From Corallococcus sp. NCRR (GTDB lineage: Bacteria; Myxococcota; Myxococcia; Myxococcales; Myxococcaceae), in assembly GCF_026965535.1 (NCBI RefSeq), contig NZ_CP114039.1, positions 1,488,001 through 1,552,000 of the forward strand: a stretch of 64,000 nucleotides of DNA, in the 5' to 3' direction. A program made the position numbers and the translations under genes. The notes under the pieces were generated by a model, which was not told the origin of the DNA, searched no databases, and saw only the letters and a program-made list of their open reading frames with translations. Shown piece after piece: positions 54,357 through 63,101 of the stretch (positions are counted from its first letter, which is position 1; each line of letters opens with the position of its first letter).

Positions 54357-56123
54357 TCAGCGCTCGGACGGAACCGCGGGGCCCGTGGTGACCGGGGCTG
54401 GCGCGTCCAGTTGCTTCAACAGCGCCTCAGGCAGCGGGGCCCGCTTCTCCAGCGCCGCCGCGACGCTCGCGGTGGGCGAGTAGACGCGGTGGTTGTTCAC
54501 GCGGAAGTCGCTGTCCGTCACGGTGGAGATGACCGCGACGCGGCCCAGGTCGTCGATGGGCGGCCCATCCGACCGGAACGCGACCCGGTCCACGAGCTGC
54601 ACCTCCGCGGCCCCGGGCGGCGTCACCCAGACGGAGTAGCGCTTCGCGAGCAGGTCCACGTTCATGCGGAAGTGGTAGGTCTGGTTGCGCACGTACGGCA
54701 CCCGGCGGATCCACGAGTAGCCCGCGCCGTTGCGCACCTGGAAGATGCCGTCCTCGCTCATGCGCAGGGCCATGTTCAGCCGGTTGAAGGCGGTCACCTC
54801 CGTGGAGCTGTCCGTCCAGCCCACCACGCCGCCGCCCAGGTTGTCCGCCAATGGGGTGAGGTCGAACTCCACGATGCGCGTGCCCGTGTTGGTGGTGCCC
54901 AGCAGGTGCTGGCTCCGCGGCAGGTCCAGCTTCGAGTACCAGGGGTAGTTGGGGCGCGGGTTGAAGCGCAGCAGCGCCTCGATGAAGTAGTAGTCACCGT
55001 AGATGAGGCTGACGTTGATCTCCTGCCCCGCCGGGTAGTTGCCCACGCCGTGCAGCAGGATGCCCGGGCTGTTGGTGCCCTGCGCCAGGTACGCGGGCGA
55101 CGCCAGCGAGTCGAGCATGGCCAGCGCCGCGTTGCGGTAGGTGGTGCGCCGCGTGGCGTCCGTCTCCAGCGTGCTCAGCTCCAGCAGGGCGGACGCGACG
55201 ACGGCCGCAGCGGAGGAGTCCTTGGACTGGCTGGGCGCGTTGAAGTCCCAGTTGGGCACGCGGTCCGCGGGCAGGTTCGCCAGGTAGTAGTCCGTCACCC
55301 GGCGGGCCGCGGTGAGGAAGCGGGCGTCCTGCGTGTAGCGGTACACCATCGTGAAGCCGTAGATGAGCCACGCCTGCCCGCGCGCCCAGGTGGAGGTGCT
55401 GGAGTAGCCCTGGAAGGTGCCCCGCGAGCGGATGGTGCCGTTGTTGTTGTAGTCCACGTAGTGGAACGAGCTGCCATTGGTCCGCACCGCGTCCTGGAGC
55501 GTGCGGAGCGCGTGGTTCACCGCCATGGTGCGCCAGATGGCGGGGCCGCCGTTCTGGGCGCCCCAGAGCAGCAGCTCGATGTCCATCATCGTGTCGGTGA
55601 CGAGCGGGATGTTCCAGGCCGGATTCCAATCACAACAATCGATGATGCCCACGGTGCTGTTGTAGCGCGTGGCCAGCGACGCGGCGGAGGTGAGCAGCAC
55701 GTCCCGGTAGTAGGGATTGCCGGTGAGCCGGTAGGCATTGCCGTAGCTGTTGTACATCTTGAAGCCCAGGTCGTGCGTCTCCGTGTTGGTCTTCTGGACC
55801 TCCAGGGGGCGCGTCCACAGGTCCGCGCGGTCACGCCAGTAGGGCTCGTTGGCGACCTGGAACATGTACCACATGCTCCCGGGGAAGAAGCCCTGCGTCC
55901 ACGCGACGCGGTCCGTGTTGGCCACCGTGGTCCACGTCCCACTGGACGTGGAGGCCTTGGGCGAGCGGTTCACGCTGGGCATCTCCAGGATCGTGTCCGC
56001 GAGCTGCGCCCGGGCGAACGTGAACACGCGCACCGCGTCCGCGTCCGTGAAGGCATTCGCCACCGGCGCCACCAGCAACGCCAGCATCCACCACAACTTC
56101 ACTCCCGGCTTTGGCAATCCCAT
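54357..56123 (-). CDS. GH88-family unsaturated glucuronyl hydrolase-like enzyme
   Basis: 588 residues with a signal peptide (LWWMLALLVAPVANA). Residues about 20-390 form an alpha/alpha barrel with family phrases WTQGFFPGSMWYMF, ETHDLGFKMYNSYGNAY, TDTMMDIELLLWGA, WARGQAWLIYGFTMVYRYT and DSSAAAVVASALLEL. The Asp in MMDIEL and the one in THDLGF correspond to the catalytic pair of GH88. These enzymes hydrolyse unsaturated uronic acids left by polysaccharide lyases. The last 180 residues are an additional beta domain. Start chosen for GGGGAGGG just upstream and the signal peptide. Confidence 0.88.
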   Translation of the reverse strand: MGLPKPGVKLWWMLALLVAPVANAFTDADAVRVFTFARAQLADTILEMPSVNRSPKASTSSGTWTTVANTDRVAWTQGFFPGSMWYMFQVANEPYWRDRADLWTRPLEVQKTNTETHDLGFKMYNSYGNAYRLTGNPYYRDVLLTSAASLATRYNSTVGIIDCCDWNPAWNIPLVTDTMMDIELLLWGAQNGGPAIWRTMAVNHALRTLQDAVRTNGSSFHYVDYNNNGTIRSRGTFQGYSSTSTWARGQAWLIYGFTMVYRYTQDARFLTAARRVTDYYLANLPADRVPNWDFNAPSQSKDSSAAAVVASALLELSTLETDATRRTTYRNAALAMLDSLASPAYLAQGTNSPGILLHGVGNYPAGQEINVSLIYGDYYFIEALLRFNPRPNYPWYSKLDLPRSQHLLGTTNTGTRIVEFDLTPLADNLGGGVVGWTDSSTEVTAFNRLNMALRMSEDGIFQVRNGAGYSWIRRVPYVRNQTYHFRMNVDLLAKRYSVWVTPPGAAEVQLVDRVAFRSDGPPIDDLGRVAVISTVTDSDFRVNNHRVYSPTASVAAALEKRAPLPEALLKQLDAPAPVTTGPAVPSER

Positions 56124-56251
56124 ACACCCTCCCCTGTCTGACCGGGGCGGAAGGTGCCGGTGTGCCAATCCGGGGACCAGCGGCCCCGGGGTCTCAAGCG
56201 GGATGGTCCCCCCACCCTGGCGGAGGGACCGGCTGTGCCCTATCCGACCCG

Positions 56252-58048
56252 CTAGAAGCCGGGAGGGCGCTCGCCGGCGACGCCGGAGGCGCGCTCCAGC
56301 GCGATGCCCACGCGGCCCAGGGTGCCCTCGTCGAAGAGCTGGCCGACGAGCGTCACGCCGTGGGGGACGCGGCGCGGGGGGCTGAAGGTGGGCATGGGGC
56401 GCTTGGGGTCCGGGGCCCAGTCGCTGCGGGCCTTGGACACCTCCACGAAGCCGGTGCGCAGCGTGAGCGACGGGTGGCCCGTGTGGTTGGTGATGGTGAG
56501 GGCTTCATCGCGCAGCGAGGGCACGAGCAGCACGTCCACCCGCGACATGATGCGCGCCATCTCCTGGGCCACCTTGCGGCGCAGCCGGTCCGCCTGGACG
56601 AAGTCCACCGCGGACAGGAAGCGGGACTGGCGGAAGAGGTTGGGCCACGCGTCGGGCGTCTGCATCTTCAGCGCGTCCACGCCGTGGGTGAGCGTGAGCT
56701 CCTCGAAAGCCGCGGCGGCCTCCGCGAAGAGGATGACGTTGAGGGCGGAGTACGGCCAGTCGGGGAACTGGACCTCCACCGGCGTCAGGCCCAGCCCCTT
56801 GAGCGTCTCCAGCGCCGCGCGGTCCACGTCCGTGGCGGGGCTCTCCTTCATCCACGCGGGCACGTAGCCCACGCGCAGGCCCTTCACGGGCGCGTTCGCG
56901 TCGAAGTCCAGCTTCGCGGTCACGCTCGCCACGTCGCCCGCGTCCGCGCCGTGGAGCGCCGCGAGCACCAGCAGTGAGTCCTCCACCCCGCGCGTCATGG
57001 GCCCCAGCTTGTCCAGCGACCAGCACAGCGTCATCGCGCCCGTGCGCGGCACGCGGCCATAGGTGGGACGCAGGCCGGTGATGCCGCAGCGCATGGACGG
57101 CGACACGATGCTGCCGCCCGTCTCGCTGCCCAGCGAGAAGCCCACGAGCCCCGCCGCCGTCGCCGCGCCCGGCCCCGCGCTGCTGCCGGAGGAGCCTTCC
57201 TCCAACAGCCACGGGTTCTTCGTCTCTCCGCCAAACCAGATGTCGTTGAGCGCGAGCGCACCCAGGCTGAGCTTCGCCACCAGCACGGCGCCCGCGCGGT
57301 GCAGCCGCGCCACCGCGGCGGCGTCCGTGGTGGGGACGCGGTCGCGGAAGGGCTCCGCGCCGTAGGTGGTGCGGATGCCCGCGGTGTCCACCAGGTCCTT
57401 CGCTCCCCAGGGGATGCCGTGCAGCGGCCCCTTGTAGCGGCCCGCCGCGAGGTCCTTGTCCGCCTGCCGGGCCTGCTGGAGCGCCAGCTCCTCCGTCAGC
57501 GTGATGACGCACTGGAGCTGGGGGTCATGGCGCTTCAGCCGCTCCAGGTACAGCCGCGTGAGCCGCTCCGAGGTGATGGCGCGCGACTGCACCCAGCGCG
57601 ACAGCTGCGTGAGCGGCGCGAAGGCGATGTCCTCCTCCTTCGCGGGCAGCGGCACCTTCGCGTCGCGGCTACGCACGAAGCGCTCCTTCGCGGGCGCGGT
57701 GGGCTTGAGCCCCGGCAGCGACGGGTTCCACTGCGAGGCGGGCGACAGCGTGGGCTCCAGCGCCAGCTTGCGCGGGCCGGTGCGGCGCTCGTGCAGCGGA
57801 GCCAGGGACATGCGCCAGTTGCTCGCGGCCTGGGTGCGCTCGGCGGGCGTGAGTTGCACCTGCATCAGCTTTTCGGCCTCCGCGAAGGTGGTGGGGCTCA
57901 CCTCCGGCCCCACCGTGGGGCCCGCGCCGAAGGTGGGCGGCGCACCGGCCGGCGGGGCGGACGTGCCCGCGTCCGGCGCCGCGGAGACAGCGGTGCTCGC
58001 GAGTCCAATCACGGTGTGGGTCAGGAACTGCCGACGCGAGCTGCTCAT
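56252..58048 (-). CDS. Tat-exported amidase-signature enzyme
   Basis: 598 residues. The N-terminus SSRRQFLTHTVIGLA is a twin-arginine export signal. After a linker the amidase-signature domain spans about 150-590, with the Lys of the triad in GIPWGAKDL, the cis-Ser in GSSGSSAGPGAA and the nucleophile Ser in GSETGGSIVSPS. Such enzymes hydrolyse amides or act on Asn/Gln derivatives; here probably in the periplasm. It lies beside the GH88 hydrolase on the same strand. Confidence 0.9.
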   Translation of the reverse strand: MSSSRRQFLTHTVIGLASTAVSAAPDAGTSAPPAGAPPTFGAGPTVGPEVSPTTFAEAEKLMQVQLTPAERTQAASNWRMSLAPLHERRTGPRKLALEPTLSPASQWNPSLPGLKPTAPAKERFVRSRDAKVPLPAKEEDIAFAPLTQLSRWVQSRAITSERLTRLYLERLKRHDPQLQCVITLTEELALQQARQADKDLAAGRYKGPLHGIPWGAKDLVDTAGIRTTYGAEPFRDRVPTTDAAAVARLHRAGAVLVAKLSLGALALNDIWFGGETKNPWLLEEGSSGSSAGPGAATAAGLVGFSLGSETGGSIVSPSMRCGITGLRPTYGRVPRTGAMTLCWSLDKLGPMTRGVEDSLLVLAALHGADAGDVASVTAKLDFDANAPVKGLRVGYVPAWMKESPATDVDRAALETLKGLGLTPVEVQFPDWPYSALNVILFAEAAAAFEELTLTHGVDALKMQTPDAWPNLFRQSRFLSAVDFVQADRLRRKVAQEMARIMSRVDVLLVPSLRDEALTITNHTGHPSLTLRTGFVEVSKARSDWAPDPKRPMPTFSPPRRVPHGVTLVGQLFDEGTLGRVGIALERASGVAGERPPGF

Positions 58049-58095
58049 GGCGCGACCTCACGGATGAAGCGAAGGGGGCGCCAGTGTGCCACCGC

Positions 58096-58580
58096 CTAGG
58101 AGCGATGCACGTCGCGGAAGGCGAGCATGTCCCCCAGCCGCTGCTCCTTCGCGTCGTCGAAGCCGCACGCGGCGTCCCAGGTGGCGGGGTTCTCGTAGGT
58201 GCCGAACACCATGTCCCAGATGGGCAGGTCGCCGTAGTTGTTCTTGTGCTTGCCGTACTCGTGGTGGATGCGGTGCATCTCCGGCCGCTGGAAGAACCAG
58301 CCCACCCAGCGCGGGGTGCGGATGTTGGTGTGGTAGAAGTATTCGCCCAGCGCGCAGCAGGCCGTGTAGATGGCGCCCGCCGCCGGGCTCAATCCCAGCA
58401 CCGTGTAGACGAGCAGCCCGCCGATGAGGCTGTTGGCCGCCATCTCCAGCGGGTGCTTGTAGAAGCTGGTGATGACCTCCAGCCGCTGTGGGCTGTGATG
58501 GATTTGATGGAAGAAGCGCCAGAGCACGTCGCTCTCATGCCGCGCGCGGTGCCACCAGTAGAGTGACTTCAGGCTGGCCC
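58096..58580 (-). pseudogene. 5'-truncated sterol desaturase-family gene
   Basis: The C-terminal part of a fatty acid hydroxylase/sterol desaturase remains, with the His boxes HRARHES, HQIHHSPQ and HRIHHEYGKHK that bind the di-iron centre, and ends normally (143 residues after a GTG at 58527). The frame continues upstream as SLKSLYWWHRARHE and then into unrelated sequence to a TGA near 58630 with no start codon. The N-terminal membrane helices and the first part of the first His box are missing. A break near 58580 by deletion is likely. A shortened protein from the GTG would lack one His box. Confidence 0.75.
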
Positions 58581-58680
58581 TGTGTACGAACGACGCGACC
58601 GGAGATGTCTTTCCGCTAGACAGACACTGTCACCTGGGAGGAATGGGACGGGAGGAGCGGGGGCTGGCATCCTTACGGCC

Positions 58681-59532
58681 ATGGCTCGGAACAGCACCCT
58701 GACGGCGCGGTTGGGATACATCGACACGCAGGCTACCTTCGTGCAGGCGGCGCTGCTGGCGGCGCACGGAGCCGGGGCTCGCGCGGGCGGCTTCCGCGTG
58801 TCTGACGTGCGCTTCTACTTCCTGCTGTTCACCAACTGGGTCGAGCACGATGTCACCCGGCCCTCGCAGGACATCGACCTGACGCAGGTGCGGCGGACGC
58901 TGGAGCGGCTGGTGCGCGGAGGCCACGCGGAGGCGAGCACCAGCGCGTCCGTGAAGGGGCTGCCCCGAGGACGCCGGTACGTGCTCACGGGAGAGGGATT
59001 GTGCTCGCTGGCGGAAGGGCTGGCCGGGCGCGAGCGGGCGCCGCTGGAGGAGGCGCTGTTCGTGGTCTGCTTCGCGGCGAGCTACCGCGACGCGGTGCTG
59101 TCGCGCGTGGAGGGCCGGGCCCGGGCGCTGTCCCCCGCGGTGCGAAGGCGCGTGGAGCGGGCGTTGGATCCGCTGCGGTTGGTGAAGGAGGCGCAGCGCA
59201 CGTCGGCGGCGGTGCTCGCGGACCTGGAGGAGCGGGTGGAGGCGGGCCTGAGATACGAAGAGCAGTCGCGCAAGGCCATGGCCCGCGCGGAGCCCGTGGC
59301 GGACGTGGTGCGCGCGCTGGAGGCGGCGGGTTCGTACCAGTTGCACCGCGTGCGGCCGTTGGGCGAGGTGCTGCTCGCGCTGCCGGAGGACCTGCGCCAG
59401 TTCGAACTGACGGAAGGCATGGGCCTGCGCTCGCGGCTGCTCTTCGCGCCCCTGGCGGAGCGGGCGCGGGCGGAGCATGCGGTGCTGGCGCGGCTGGAGG
59501 CGCGGCTCACGCCCGGCAAGACGCCGGGGTGA
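58681..59532 (+). CDS. Hypothetical protein, possible winged-helix regulator
   Basis: 283 residues, soluble. Residues about 45-125 look like a winged helix: IDLTQVRRTLERLVRGGHAEAS followed by RRYVLTGEGLCSLAEGL. The rest is helical and Arg/Ala/Glu-rich. No established family recognised. The start at 58681 is chosen because the upstream open frame is Gly/Arg noise; the ribosome binding site is weak. The preceding 150 bases include the break of the desaturase remnant. Confidence 0.65.
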   Translation: MARNSTLTARLGYIDTQATFVQAALLAAHGAGARAGGFRVSDVRFYFLLFTNWVEHDVTRPSQDIDLTQVRRTLERLVRGGHAEASTSASVKGLPRGRRYVLTGEGLCSLAEGLAGRERAPLEEALFVVCFAASYRDAVLSRVEGRARALSPAVRRRVERALDPLRLVKEAQRTSAAVLADLEERVEAGLRYEEQSRKAMARAEPVADVVRALEAAGSYQLHRVRPLGEVLLALPEDLRQFELTEGMGLRSRLLFAPLAERARAEHAVLARLEARLTPGKTPG

Positions 59533-59548
59533 GCCACGACAGCGGGCC

Positions 59549-60028
59549 CTACCGCAGCGCCCGGGTGAGGCGGGAGCCCAGGGCCAGCGCGAGGCCGTCC
59601 TCGACCAGGCCCGCGGCCACGTTCGGCACGCGCAGCCGCTGCGTCAGGAGGCGGCGGAAGCCGACGAAGAAGTAGCTGGAGGCGACGGCGGCGGCGGCGC
59701 CAACGAGGGCGAAGCCGAGCCGCGCGCCCTTGCGCTTGCGTGACACCGCGGCGCCAGTGATGGCCCCGGAGAGGATGCGGCCCGTCAGGACCGGGAACAC
59801 GGTGCGCGGAGGAGCCTTGGGGTTCTTGTCCCCCACCAGCTCACCGAGGGCCAGGAGGCCCAGGCGCTGGGACACCTTCTTCGAGGCAAGGCCCGGCAGG
59901 GCCCGCTTCAGCGCGCGTGTCGGCTTGCGCGACAGCTCGCGCGAGAGGAACGCGGGCGCCGTCATGCTGCGCATCCCGGCGAGGACGCCGAAGCCCGCCG
60001 CCGTCCAGAGTTCGTTGTTCGTTCGCAT
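59549..60028 (-). CDS. DUF4126-like membrane protein
   Basis: 159 residues. N-terminus LWTAAGFGVLAGMRSMTAPA and GLLALGELVGDKNPKAPPRT followed by GRILSGAITGAAVS match the DUF4126 family of small membrane proteins of unknown function; two or three hydrophobic segments are seen. The ATG at 60028 has GGGGGTTGGGA upstream; a TTG three codons earlier is less likely. Confidence 0.8.
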   Translation of the reverse strand: MRTNNELWTAAGFGVLAGMRSMTAPAFLSRELSRKPTRALKRALPGLASKKVSQRLGLLALGELVGDKNPKAPPRTVFPVLTGRILSGAITGAAVSRKRKGARLGFALVGAAAAVASSYFFVGFRRLLTQRLRVPNVAAGLVEDGLALALGSRLTRALR

Positions 60029-60110
60029 GGTTCCCAACCCCCATCCGGGTGGTGAAAACTGGAGGGTGGGGGCGCGTCGCCCGTCCGGCCATGTTCAGGC
60101 GGGCAGGCAC

Positions 60111-60920
60111 TCAGGCGGCCGGTGGCGTGGACGGCTTGGGCACGCGGAGCATCAGGCCCGCGAACAGCGCCCCCAGCGCGGCAGCCAGTGTTCCCCAGTG
60201 CTTGTACTCATCCGTGGGGAGCAGGCCCAGCACGAGGCCCACGACCCCGAGCCCCAGGAAGGCGCGACGGGCCCACTTGCGCTCCCCCGCCGTCGTCGCG
60301 AGGGCCGTGGCGAAGTAATAGAGGCCCGCGGCGAGAGCGACCTGCCCCCAGGGCACCAGGGGCCGCAGGGACCACCACACATCCTTCTCCAGCCGGATGA
60401 GGATGGCCTCCCACAAAGGTCGGTAGGGCGGAGGTTGCAGGGGCGCTTCTCCCGCCAGCATCTCGACGGTCAGTCCCCGGAACAGGCGCGGCACGCTGTC
60501 CGCCAGGAAGAAGCAGACCGCCTGGACCCCGGTCGCGAGGCTCAACACCGTGAGCATCGCCCCCTTGGGCGCGGGCGGCGCGGCGGGCTCCTGCTGCCGG
60601 CGCAGCGCCTCCAGGTGCTCCGGGGAGACCTCCAGCGGATGCGGATAGGACATGGCCAGCAGCGCCTGCGTCGCGGCGGCGCTGACGGGCGTGCCCTGCT
60701 CGTCCACCAGTTGCTGCACGCCCTCCTTCGCCAACAGCGCATGCAGCGCGGGCGCGAGCGTCGCCGGGTCCTCCGTCTGGACCCACCGGGCGATGATGGC
60801 GTTGAGGTACCCGGCCTTCAGGGCACGCGATGCGCCCGAGGCCCTCGCCGCTTCCTCGAACAGCGGCTCCAGCTCATTGAGAGACGGAGTGACGGGGGAC
60901 GGCTGTAGCCGCGTGCTCAT
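60111..60920 (-). CDS. Hypothetical membrane protein
   Basis: 269 residues. The first 110 are soluble and helical; after a Pro/Ala linker about four hydrophobic segments follow (LTVLSLATGVQAVCFFLA, WGQVALAAGLYYFATALA, AFLGLGVVGLVLGLL, GTLAAALGALFAGLML). No family recognised. It lies just before the AT-rich island and shares normal high-GC codon use with the chromosome. Confidence 0.75.
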   Translation of the reverse strand: MSTRLQPSPVTPSLNELEPLFEEAARASGASRALKAGYLNAIIARWVQTEDPATLAPALHALLAKEGVQQLVDEQGTPVSAAATQALLAMSYPHPLEVSPEHLEALRRQQEPAAPPAPKGAMLTVLSLATGVQAVCFFLADSVPRLFRGLTVEMLAGEAPLQPPPYRPLWEAILIRLEKDVWWSLRPLVPWGQVALAAGLYYFATALATTAGERKWARRAFLGLGVVGLVLGLLPTDEYKHWGTLAAALGALFAGLMLRVPKPSTPPAA

Positions 60921-61051
60921 GGAACGACTCTATTCAGGCGACTCGCCGAGAACGAACAAGCCCCACCAACCCACCGTCAACCAAACGCCTCAACACAATG
61001 AAATCACAAAAACCCACCACTCATTCTACACACCTCAAAACCGCCACAACA

Positions 61052-61282
61052 TCAACGCCTCTTGGTTGGCCGAGTAGGCTCACCCAACTTCCCTCCTCTA
61101 GCCGTGGACTGCCTAGTTGATTTTCTTGCCGTTTTCTTCGCTGCCGCCTTCTTGGCAGTCGCCTTCTTGGCAGTCGCCTTCTTGGCGATCTTCTTCGTTG
61201 CCGCCTTCTTGACGGTCGTCTTCGTTACCGCCTTCTTCACAACCGTCTTACCGACGCGACCACGTCCCACATAGATCGTCAT
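61052..61282 (-). CDS. Lysine-rich histone-H1-like protein
   Basis: 76 residues, very basic. After a short N-terminus (MTIYVGRGRVGK) there is a run of KKA-type repeats (VKKAATKKIAKKATAKK, AKKAAAKKTARKST) as in bacterial histone H1-like and AAKK-repeat DNA-binding proteins. These bind DNA or other polyanions without sequence preference. The ATG at 61282 has GGGAGG about eight bases upstream. The gene lies in the AT-rich island together with the next one. Confidence 0.75.
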   Translation of the reverse strand: MTIYVGRGRVGKTVVKKAVTKTTVKKAATKKIAKKATAKKATAKKAAAKKTARKSTRQSTARGGKLGEPTRPTKRR

Positions 61283-61318
61283 CACAGCACCTCCCACCCA
61301 ACAACACTACACCCACAG

Positions 61319-62176
61319 CTACCCGCAAAAAAAGCCCCACAACAGCATCAAAAGAGAACCAAAGAAAAATAAAATACTAGCAAGACTCACCCAAACACCC
61401 CAAGCAAGAACCTTCGCAATGCCGTCATTAACCCTACTGAGCGATCCATAAGACCGCTCCAACACCTCAGTCATTACAACATAGAAACCATCAGCCTCGT
61501 AAAATCGATACCTTGAAACAATCTCAACAGGCGAAGGCCGCCCGTCCCACGTTTTCGTGCGCTGAACAACATAAAACAACACTGACGCCACAATACCCAA
61601 GAGAACACCAATCAAGCATGGAACGCCGATCAGCCCGCGAAACTCCTGATCAAGCTTCAGCGAAGAAAAAGCATTAGCCAACCCAAGCCCGCCCGTACCA
61701 AGCACAATGGAGTTACTGGCAAAGAAATTGCGCGCCTTGGCCTCCAAATCCCCGTATCGCTTTTCTTCCTGATCAAGCGTAGCACTGGCAATTTTATATA
61801 TGGCCTCGGGCGTCCCTTTTCTTGCCTCAGCCGGATTATCAAAGAACAAAAAGTGATTCTGAGGATCCCTCTGCAGCCAAACATCAAACTGCATCTTTCT
61901 TTCCGCTTCAGACAACCCCAACGCATCGTTCGGGACAAGAATCACTATTTCCAGCAGTCCATCGAGCAAAAGTATATCCGCCTGAGCGCCATCCAGACTC
62001 AATAGGTGACGATCAGACCATCCAGGCAGATTTGCAATGATGACAGGCTTATTCTCCTGTCCGGCAAAGAGACTCGCAAGCGCATCTGCGGACTCTCTCA
62101 CCAAGTCATTTCGCATCGGCCCGGGCTCCCCATACAGACATCCAACCCGCTCAACCACCGACTGGATTCGCGACAT
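61319..62176 (-). CDS. Unknown membrane protein of probable foreign origin
   Basis: 285 residues. The first 140 are soluble and mixed alpha/beta (VIIANLPGWSDRHLL, LLEIVILVPNDAL). Then come a charged helix (DQEEKRYGDLEAKARNFF), two membrane helices (about 160-215), a loop and one or two more membrane helices at the C-terminus (VLAWGVWVSLASILFFFGSLLMLL). The helix followed by paired membrane segments is loosely like SLATT-type proteins, but I cannot assign it. Base and codon use are AT-rich compared with all neighbours, pointing to transfer. ATG at 62176 has GGAGG five bases upstream; an ATG at 62188 is also in frame. Confidence 0.75.
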   Translation of the reverse strand: MSRIQSVVERVGCLYGEPGPMRNDLVRESADALASLFAGQENKPVIIANLPGWSDRHLLSLDGAQADILLLDGLLEIVILVPNDALGLSEAERKMQFDVWLQRDPQNHFLFFDNPAEARKGTPEAIYKIASATLDQEEKRYGDLEAKARNFFASNSIVLGTGGLGLANAFSSLKLDQEFRGLIGVPCLIGVLLGIVASVLFYVVQRTKTWDGRPSPVEIVSRYRFYEADGFYVVMTEVLERSYGSLSRVNDGIAKVLAWGVWVSLASILFFFGSLLMLLWGFFCG

Positions 62177-62213
62177 CCAACCCTCCATTCGCCATTCATC
62201 GCCGCGTAAAAAC

Positions 62214-62657
62214 CTACAACCTCAACATACTCAACTGCTGATTCAGGTCCTTCAGCCGTCCTCGGACCTCGCGGGTCAGGGTCCACTTCAGGAGCGGCGT
62301 GAGCCAGCCGAAGGGCCGCTTCAATTCAAAGGCATACGTGAAGGTGACGCGCGTGACGCCGGGGCCGTCCTCTTCGAACCGCCACGAGCCCGCGAAGCTC
62401 TCGAACAGGCGCGGGCCCCGCGTCATCTTCACCGCCGTGACGGCGGGCGGCTGGAAGGACACGTACTGCGTCTCCATCCCCAGCCCGTGCCACGACACGC
62501 ACCAGGCCTTCACACCCGGCCCGGCTTCGGTCGCGCCGTCCATCAGCACCGCCTCGCGCAGGAACGTGTCCCAGACGAGCCGCTGCCCGTAGTCCTGCGT
62601 GTACGCGAAGACGCGCTCGCGCGGACAGGTGATGCGGATGGACTCGGTGAACCTCAT
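62214..62657 (-). CDS. SRPBCC-family (polyketide cyclase-like) protein
   Basis: 147 residues forming one START/Bet v1-like fold: FTESIRITCPRERVFAYTQDYGQRLVWD at the start, RFEEDGPGVTRVTFTYAFEL in the middle and a long C-terminal helix. Such proteins bind hydrophobic ligands in a central cavity. The start overlaps by four bases the stop of the haemoglobin gene (ATGA), so the two are made together. Confidence 0.85.
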   Translation of the reverse strand: MRFTESIRITCPRERVFAYTQDYGQRLVWDTFLREAVLMDGATEAGPGVKAWCVSWHGLGMETQYVSFQPPAVTAVKMTRGPRLFESFAGSWRFEEDGPGVTRVTFTYAFELKRPFGWLTPLLKWTLTREVRGRLKDLNQQLSMLRL

Positions 62658-63094
62658 CCTTCCGTGTTGCGAAGGAAGTCCGCCACCTGGGCGAAGCGGT
62701 CATCCAGGAAGCCGCGCAGGCCGCCGGTGATGCCCTGCTTGTCCATGGCCTTCTGCATGCACCGCAGCCACGCGTCCCGCATTGCCGTGTCCACCGGCAG
62801 GTGTCCGTGGCGCATGCGCAGCCGGGGGTGGCCGTGCGTCGCGCTGTAGTGCTGCGGCCCGCCCAGCCAGCCCACCAGGAACATGCCGAAGCGCTGGCGC
62901 GTGCCCCGGTTCACCTTGCCCTCGGCGTCCAGCTCGTGGATGGCCGCGAGCGCGGGCTCCTCCGCGTCCATCACGTCGTAGAAGGCCTCCGCCAGCGCGT
63001 GGACGGGCGCTTCGCCGCCCATGCGGGTGAAGGGGGTGTCGTCCAGCGTGGGGACCCAGCCGTCCGACGGTGGGGGCTTCAATTCCATGCTCAT
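62654..63094 (-). CDS. Group II truncated haemoglobin
   Basis: 146 residues. Landmarks of trHbO-type globins: FGMFLVGWLGGPQHYSATHGHPRLRMRHGHLPV, of which RMRHGHLPV holds the proximal haem His, and AWLRCM holds the conserved Trp of helix G. They bind oxygen or reactive nitrogen species and are often linked to stress tolerance. Start ATG with a normal N-terminal extension (MSMELKPPPSDGW). Co-translated with the SRPBCC gene. Confidence 0.92.
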   Translation of the reverse strand: MSMELKPPPSDGWVPTLDDTPFTRMGGEAPVHALAEAFYDVMDAEEPALAAIHELDAEGKVNRGTRQRFGMFLVGWLGGPQHYSATHGHPRLRMRHGHLPVDTAMRDAWLRCMQKAMDKQGITGGLRGFLDDRFAQVADFLRNTEG

Positions 63095-63101
63095 GGCTTC
63101 C

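Larger units (their letters stand above)
60930..62213. other. AT-rich island with C/A-rich flank
   Basis: Base composition drops sharply compared with the rest of the window. Bases about 60955-61060 are almost free of G on the plus strand (C/A-rich). The two genes inside use many A/T-ending codons. The composition returns to high GC exactly before the SRPBCC gene. No integrase, repeat ends or tRNA target was seen. Confidence 0.7.

Noticed and set aside
58096..58527. Intact short desaturase starting at the GTG at 58527
   Set aside because: Sequence upstream of the GTG is still clearly homologous to the family (YWWHRARHE), so the gene was longer, and the shortened form would lack one His box and the membrane helices.
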